This document shows positions 61,207-64,000 of a stretch of DNA of 64,000 bases, piece by piece (position 1 is the first letter of the stretch; every line of letters begins with the position of its first letter). The stretch is from positions 992,001-1,056,000 of the forward strand of contig NZ_JACBZX010000001.1 in assembly GCF_013408565.1 (NCBI RefSeq). The letters are read 5' to 3'. The notes under the pieces were generated by a model, which had not been told where the DNA came from, did not search any database, and saw nothing but the letters and a program-made list of their open reading frames with translations. Made by a program: the position numbers and the translations under genes. The stretch comes from Janibacter alkaliphilus (GTDB lineage Bacteria; Actinomycetota; Actinomycetes; Actinomycetales; Dermatophilaceae).

Positions 61207-63243
61207 TCATCCCGTGACCTCCAGCACCATGGAGACCTGGTCGGCCAGGGTGATCGTCGTGCCGGGCTCGATCGTCTGCTGGTCGCCCGGGCGGACCCGC
61301 ACCGGGCTGGAGCCGGGCAGCGCCACGGTGGTGCCGTTGGTCGAGCCGAGGTCGCGGACCAGCACGTGCCAGCCGTCGAGGATGATCTCGGCGTGGTTCC
61401 GGGAGATCTCGTTGTCCGGGCTGGCCACCCGCACCAGGTGCGGCGGCAGGCCGGTGATCTCGTCGGCGGCCTTGGGGGCTCGGCCCAGCAGCACCCCGCG
61501 GTCGAGCTCGACGACGTCGCCGGTGGACAGGCGCAGCAGGCCCAGGGCCGGCCGGGGCGTCTGCTCCGGCTCCTGCTCGGGCAGCTCCTGCTGGCAGACC
61601 CGGCAGCGGGTGGCGTGCGGCGCGCTGAGGTGCCCGGACGGGCAGCGGACGGCGAGCACCACGGGGGCCTCGGCCGGCGCAGATGGCTGGTCGGGTGCCG
61701 CACCGGGCTGGTCCGGCGTCGCACCCGGCTGGTCGGGGGCCGGAGCCGGATCCCCGAAGGTGGGCAGACCCGTCCCGCGGCCGTGGCCCGGGTGAGGCCC
61801 GGGGGCGGGATGTCCTCCAGCCTCGCCGGCTGCCGGTGCGGGCTGCCCAGGCTCGTCCTGGCCGCCCGGGGCCGCGGGCTCCGGTGCCGGCGCGCCCTGG
61901 CCCCATGGCACGGCGGCGATGAGACCGTCCGCCGGCGCACCGGGCTCCGCCGGGCGCTCGGCCGGGGGGCTGGCCGGGGCGCCGACTCGGGCGCCGACGA
62001 GGTGACCGTCGGCGTCAAAGGCCGGGGAGGTGCCGGACTGGCTCGACGGCACGGGCTCGGCGGACACCGCGTCGCCCGGCACGGGGGCGGCGGGCGCCGG
62101 GGCGGACATCCCGGCGTCGGACGGGGCCGGCTCGTGCGGGGCCGGCTGCTCGGGCTCGCCGCCAGCACTGGGCATCGGCGGCAGCCCGGCCGGCTCAGCG
62201 GCGGGCTCGCTCGGCGACCCGCTGGGCGCCGCCGGCTCCTCGGCGAGCGCGTCCTCCTCCGAGGGCGGGGCGAGCGTCGCGTTCGAGCTGGGCTCGGGCG
62301 CCTGGAAGCCGCCGGCCGAGGCCACCGGTCCGGAGTCGATCTCCGGCTCCTCGGGCTGCAGCGAGCTGCGGTGGTGGCTGGTGTTGCCGAAGAGGAAGTC
62401 GAAGCTGGGCAGCTCGTCGTCCTCCTCGTCGGCCTGGTCCGGGGTGCCCGGGTCGGCGGCGGTCTCGTCCGGACCGGAGCCGGTCGTGGCAGCCGGGTCG
62501 GCAGGGCCAGGGTCGGCGCTGGGCGCCGCCACCTCGGGGGAGGCGACCTCGGGGGATGCGGTGCCGTCCGGGGTCGGGGCGTCGGGGGCGGGCTCAGGCG
62601 CCGGGGCCACGCTCGAGCCGCGGCGCTCCCCCTCGTCCGGCACGACCGTCAGGGCCGGCCGGGCCCCGCCGAAGACCGAGGGCATCGCCCAGCCCGAGGC
62701 GGCCGGGGCCGGCTCGGACGGCGTGGGCTCGGACGGCGTGGGCTCGGACGGCGTGGGCTCGGCGGACTCCATGTCGGACGGCGCAGCGTCGGACATGGGC
62801 GCGTCGGTGGGTACAGGGTCGCCGGACTCCGTGTCGGCGGGCTCGTCCCCGGTCGGGGTCTCCCCTTCCGCCTCGCCCGGCTCGTCCCGGTCAGCCAGCC
62901 GCACCGACGCCTCGGCGGGCAGGTCCTCGTCGCTCCACGGTGCCCGCGCCGGGGCGAGCACCTCGCGCTCGACGCCGTCGGCGCCGGTCACCACGGCCAT
63001 CGCCCGGCCGCGGACGAGCACCCGGGCACCGGCCCGGTCGACGAGGGCGAAGTCGGGTGCGCGGCGGACCCCGGCGGAGGTCAGCTCGTCGACGACCACG
63101 TCGGCCGGGTCCTCACCGGGCTGCGCGGCGAGCGCACCCTGCACCCGCTCGCGCAGGGCGTCGTCGCCGCGGACCAGCAGCAGCAGGTCGCCGGCCGCGA
63201 CCTCGACCCATCCCGGGCCCGGCTCGCTCGTCTGCATGCTCAC
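61207..63243 (-). CDS. FHA domain protein with zinc-ribbon-like motif and long Pro/Ala/Glu linker
   Basis: 678 residues. An N-terminal segment of about 115 residues (VEVAAGDLLLLVRGDDALRERV) is followed by about 400 residues of low-complexity Pro/Ala/Ser/Glu sequence. A short Cys motif CPSGHLSAPHATRCRVC precedes a C-terminal FHA domain (LLGRAPKAADEI, NEISRNHAEIILDGWHV, DLGSTNGTTV). The GTG at 63243 overlaps the PP2C stop (GTGA). It is probably a phosphorylation-dependent adaptor in the locus. Confidence 0.87.
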   Translation of the reverse strand: MSMQTSEPGPGWVEVAAGDLLLLVRGDDALRERVQGALAAQPGEDPADVVVDELTSAGVRRAPDFALVDRAGARVLVRGRAMAVVTGADGVEREVLAPARAPWSDEDLPAEASVRLADRDEPGEAEGETPTGDEPADTESGDPVPTDAPMSDAAPSDMESAEPTPSEPTPSEPTPSEPAPAASGWAMPSVFGGARPALTVVPDEGERRGSSVAPAPEPAPDAPTPDGTASPEVASPEVAAPSADPGPADPAATTGSGPDETAADPGTPDQADEEDDELPSFDFLFGNTSHHRSSLQPEEPEIDSGPVASAGGFQAPEPSSNATLAPPSEEDALAEEPAAPSGSPSEPAAEPAGLPPMPSAGGEPEQPAPHEPAPSDAGMSAPAPAAPVPGDAVSAEPVPSSQSGTSPAFDADGHLVGARVGAPASPPAERPAEPGAPADGLIAAVPWGQGAPAPEPAAPGGQDEPGQPAPAAGEAGGHPAPGPHPGHGRGTGLPTFGDPAPAPDQPGATPDQPGAAPDQPSAPAEAPVVLAVRCPSGHLSAPHATRCRVCQQELPEQEPEQTPRPALGLLRLSTGDVVELDRGVLLGRAPKAADEITGLPPHLVRVASPDNEISRNHAEIILDGWHVLVRDLGSTNGTTVALPGSSPVRVRPGDQQTIEPGTTITLADQVSMVLEVTG

Positions 63244-64000
63244 TTCTCCTCGACGTCTCGTGGGGCGGTGCGCTCGTCAGCCTCGCGCGGGCTGGTGACC
63301 GTGTCCTCGGGCGGCTCGCCCTCGAGGTTGACCACGACGACGGTGACGTTGTCCCGGCCCCCGGCGACGACGGCCTCGCGCACCAGCTGCTCGGCGGCCT
63401 GCTGCGCGTCGGGGTGCTCCTGCAGCAGCTCGCGCAGGTCGCGGTCGTCGAGCTCGTTGGTCAGCCCGTCGGAGCAGATGACGAAACGCTCCCCGGGGTA
63501 GGGCGGGATCACCCACACGTCGGGCTGGTGCTGCGCGTCGGTGCCCAGCGAGCGGGTGACGACGTTGCGCAGCGGGTGGGTGCGGGCCTCGTCCGGGGTG
63601 ATCACCCCGGCCGAGATCATCTCCTGCACCTCGGAGTGGTCGACGGTGACCTGGCTCAGCGTGCCGTCCAGCCAGCGGTAGACCCGGGAGTCGCCGACGT
63701 TGAAGACCGCCCAGTGGTCGGTGCCGCCGACGCTGACCAGGGCCACCCCGGTGACGGTGGTGCCCATGCCCCGGCGCTCCGGCTGCTCGTGGACCGCGCC
63801 GAGGATCCGCCGGTTGGCGGCGTCCAGCTGCTGCTCGAGGTCCTCGACGCTCAGCGGGGCGCGACCGGCGATCTCGCGCAGGGTGTCAACGGCGATGCCG
63901 CTGGCCACCTCCCCGGCGGCGTGCCCGCCCATGCCGTCGGCGACGGCGAAGACCACCCCTTCGGCGATCGCCGCGTCCTCGTTGTGCTCACGGACCCGGC
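63240..64000 (-). CDS. PP2C-family protein phosphatase (5' end outside window)
   Basis: The reading frame enters at the right edge (first full codon at 63998) and ends at 63240. Visible motifs: REHNEDAAI, FAVADGMGGHAAGE, VFNVGDSRVYRWLDGTLSQVTVDHS, FVICSDGLTNELDD and GRDNVTVVVV, which supply the metal-binding aspartates of PPM/PP2C phosphatases such as PstP. Only the first few residues are missing. It would reverse the kinase encoded two genes downstream. Confidence 0.95.
   Translation of the reverse strand, partial: RVREHNEDAAIAEGVVFAVADGMGGHAAGEVASGIAVDTLREIAGRAPLSVEDLEQQLDAANRRILGAVHEQPERRGMGTTVTGVALVSVGGTDHWAVFNVGDSRVYRWLDGTLSQVTVDHSEVQEMISAGVITPDEARTHPLRNVVTRSLGTDAQHQPDVWVIPPYPGERFVICSDGLTNELDDRDLRELLQEHPDAQQAAEQLVREAVVAGGRDNVTVVVVNLEGEPPEDTVTSPREADERTAPRDVEEK

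Overview
The window is 64 kb of very GC-rich chromosomal DNA from an actinomycete. The evidence is dense GC3 coding, frequent GTG starts, many ATGA/GTGA gene overlaps, WXG100 proteins, a PadR-ino1 pair, and a ponA / GT-87 / rpsF-ssb-rpsR-rplI cluster ordered as in mycobacteria. The overall gene set looks like a Micrococcales genome, possibly the Intrasporangiaceae/Ornithinimicrobium group; the genus is a guess. I see no rRNA, tRNA, prophage, insertion sequence or CRISPR array.

Left part (1-19 kb): housekeeping and stress genes. These are a DUF2277 protein, a flavohemoglobin (hmp) divergent from a 14-helix MFS exporter, a fused receiver/thioredoxin-reductase-like flavoprotein followed by a DUF2971 protein, hydrolases, a BCCT carrier, a PhoD-type phosphatase and an acyltransferase. 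A quinone-stress pair follows (wrbA divergent from a glutathionyl-hydroquinone-reductase-like gene, with two matching operators between them), then a ferredoxin-reductase-like flavoprotein behind a decayed short reading frame. Middle (19-33 kb): a three-gene sugar-type ABC importer, a MoxR/DUF58/von Willebrand A operon, a PucR-type regulator with a MATE exporter, and two coupled alpha/beta hydrolases, one carrying two frameshifts.

Right part (33-47 kb): an AGCS alanine/glycine symporter, a DUF3352 membrane protein, the ribosomal/ssb operon, the class A penicillin-binding protein ponA with a long poly-serine tail, a SigE-family sigma factor with a Thr/Ser/Pro-rich membrane partner, padR-ino1, and a small biotinyl/lipoyl carrier. 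The last 17 kb (47.2-64 kb) is one long minus-strand locus. In transcription order it is PP2C phosphatase, FHA protein, Ser/Thr kinase, FHA-winged-helix protein, beta-propeller-like membrane protein, MoxR ATPase, DUF58, a transglutaminase-like membrane protein, a three-ATPase FtsK/EssC-type translocase with an N-terminal FHA domain, and two WXG100 proteins. Together this looks like a compact type VII secretion system with its own phospho-signalling module. The usual EccB/EccD/EccE/mycosin genes are absent from the window, and the transglutaminase-like protein has lost its catalytic Cys and Asp.

The most unusual non-coding feature is a dispersed repeat family present at two distant intergenic loci (about 3.98-4.34 kb and 27.63-27.88 kb). 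Arrays of a 20-bp CCCGGG-centred half-palindrome are phased mostly every 31-32 bp (about three helical turns) and include full palindromes. The two loci have the same architecture in opposite orientation.
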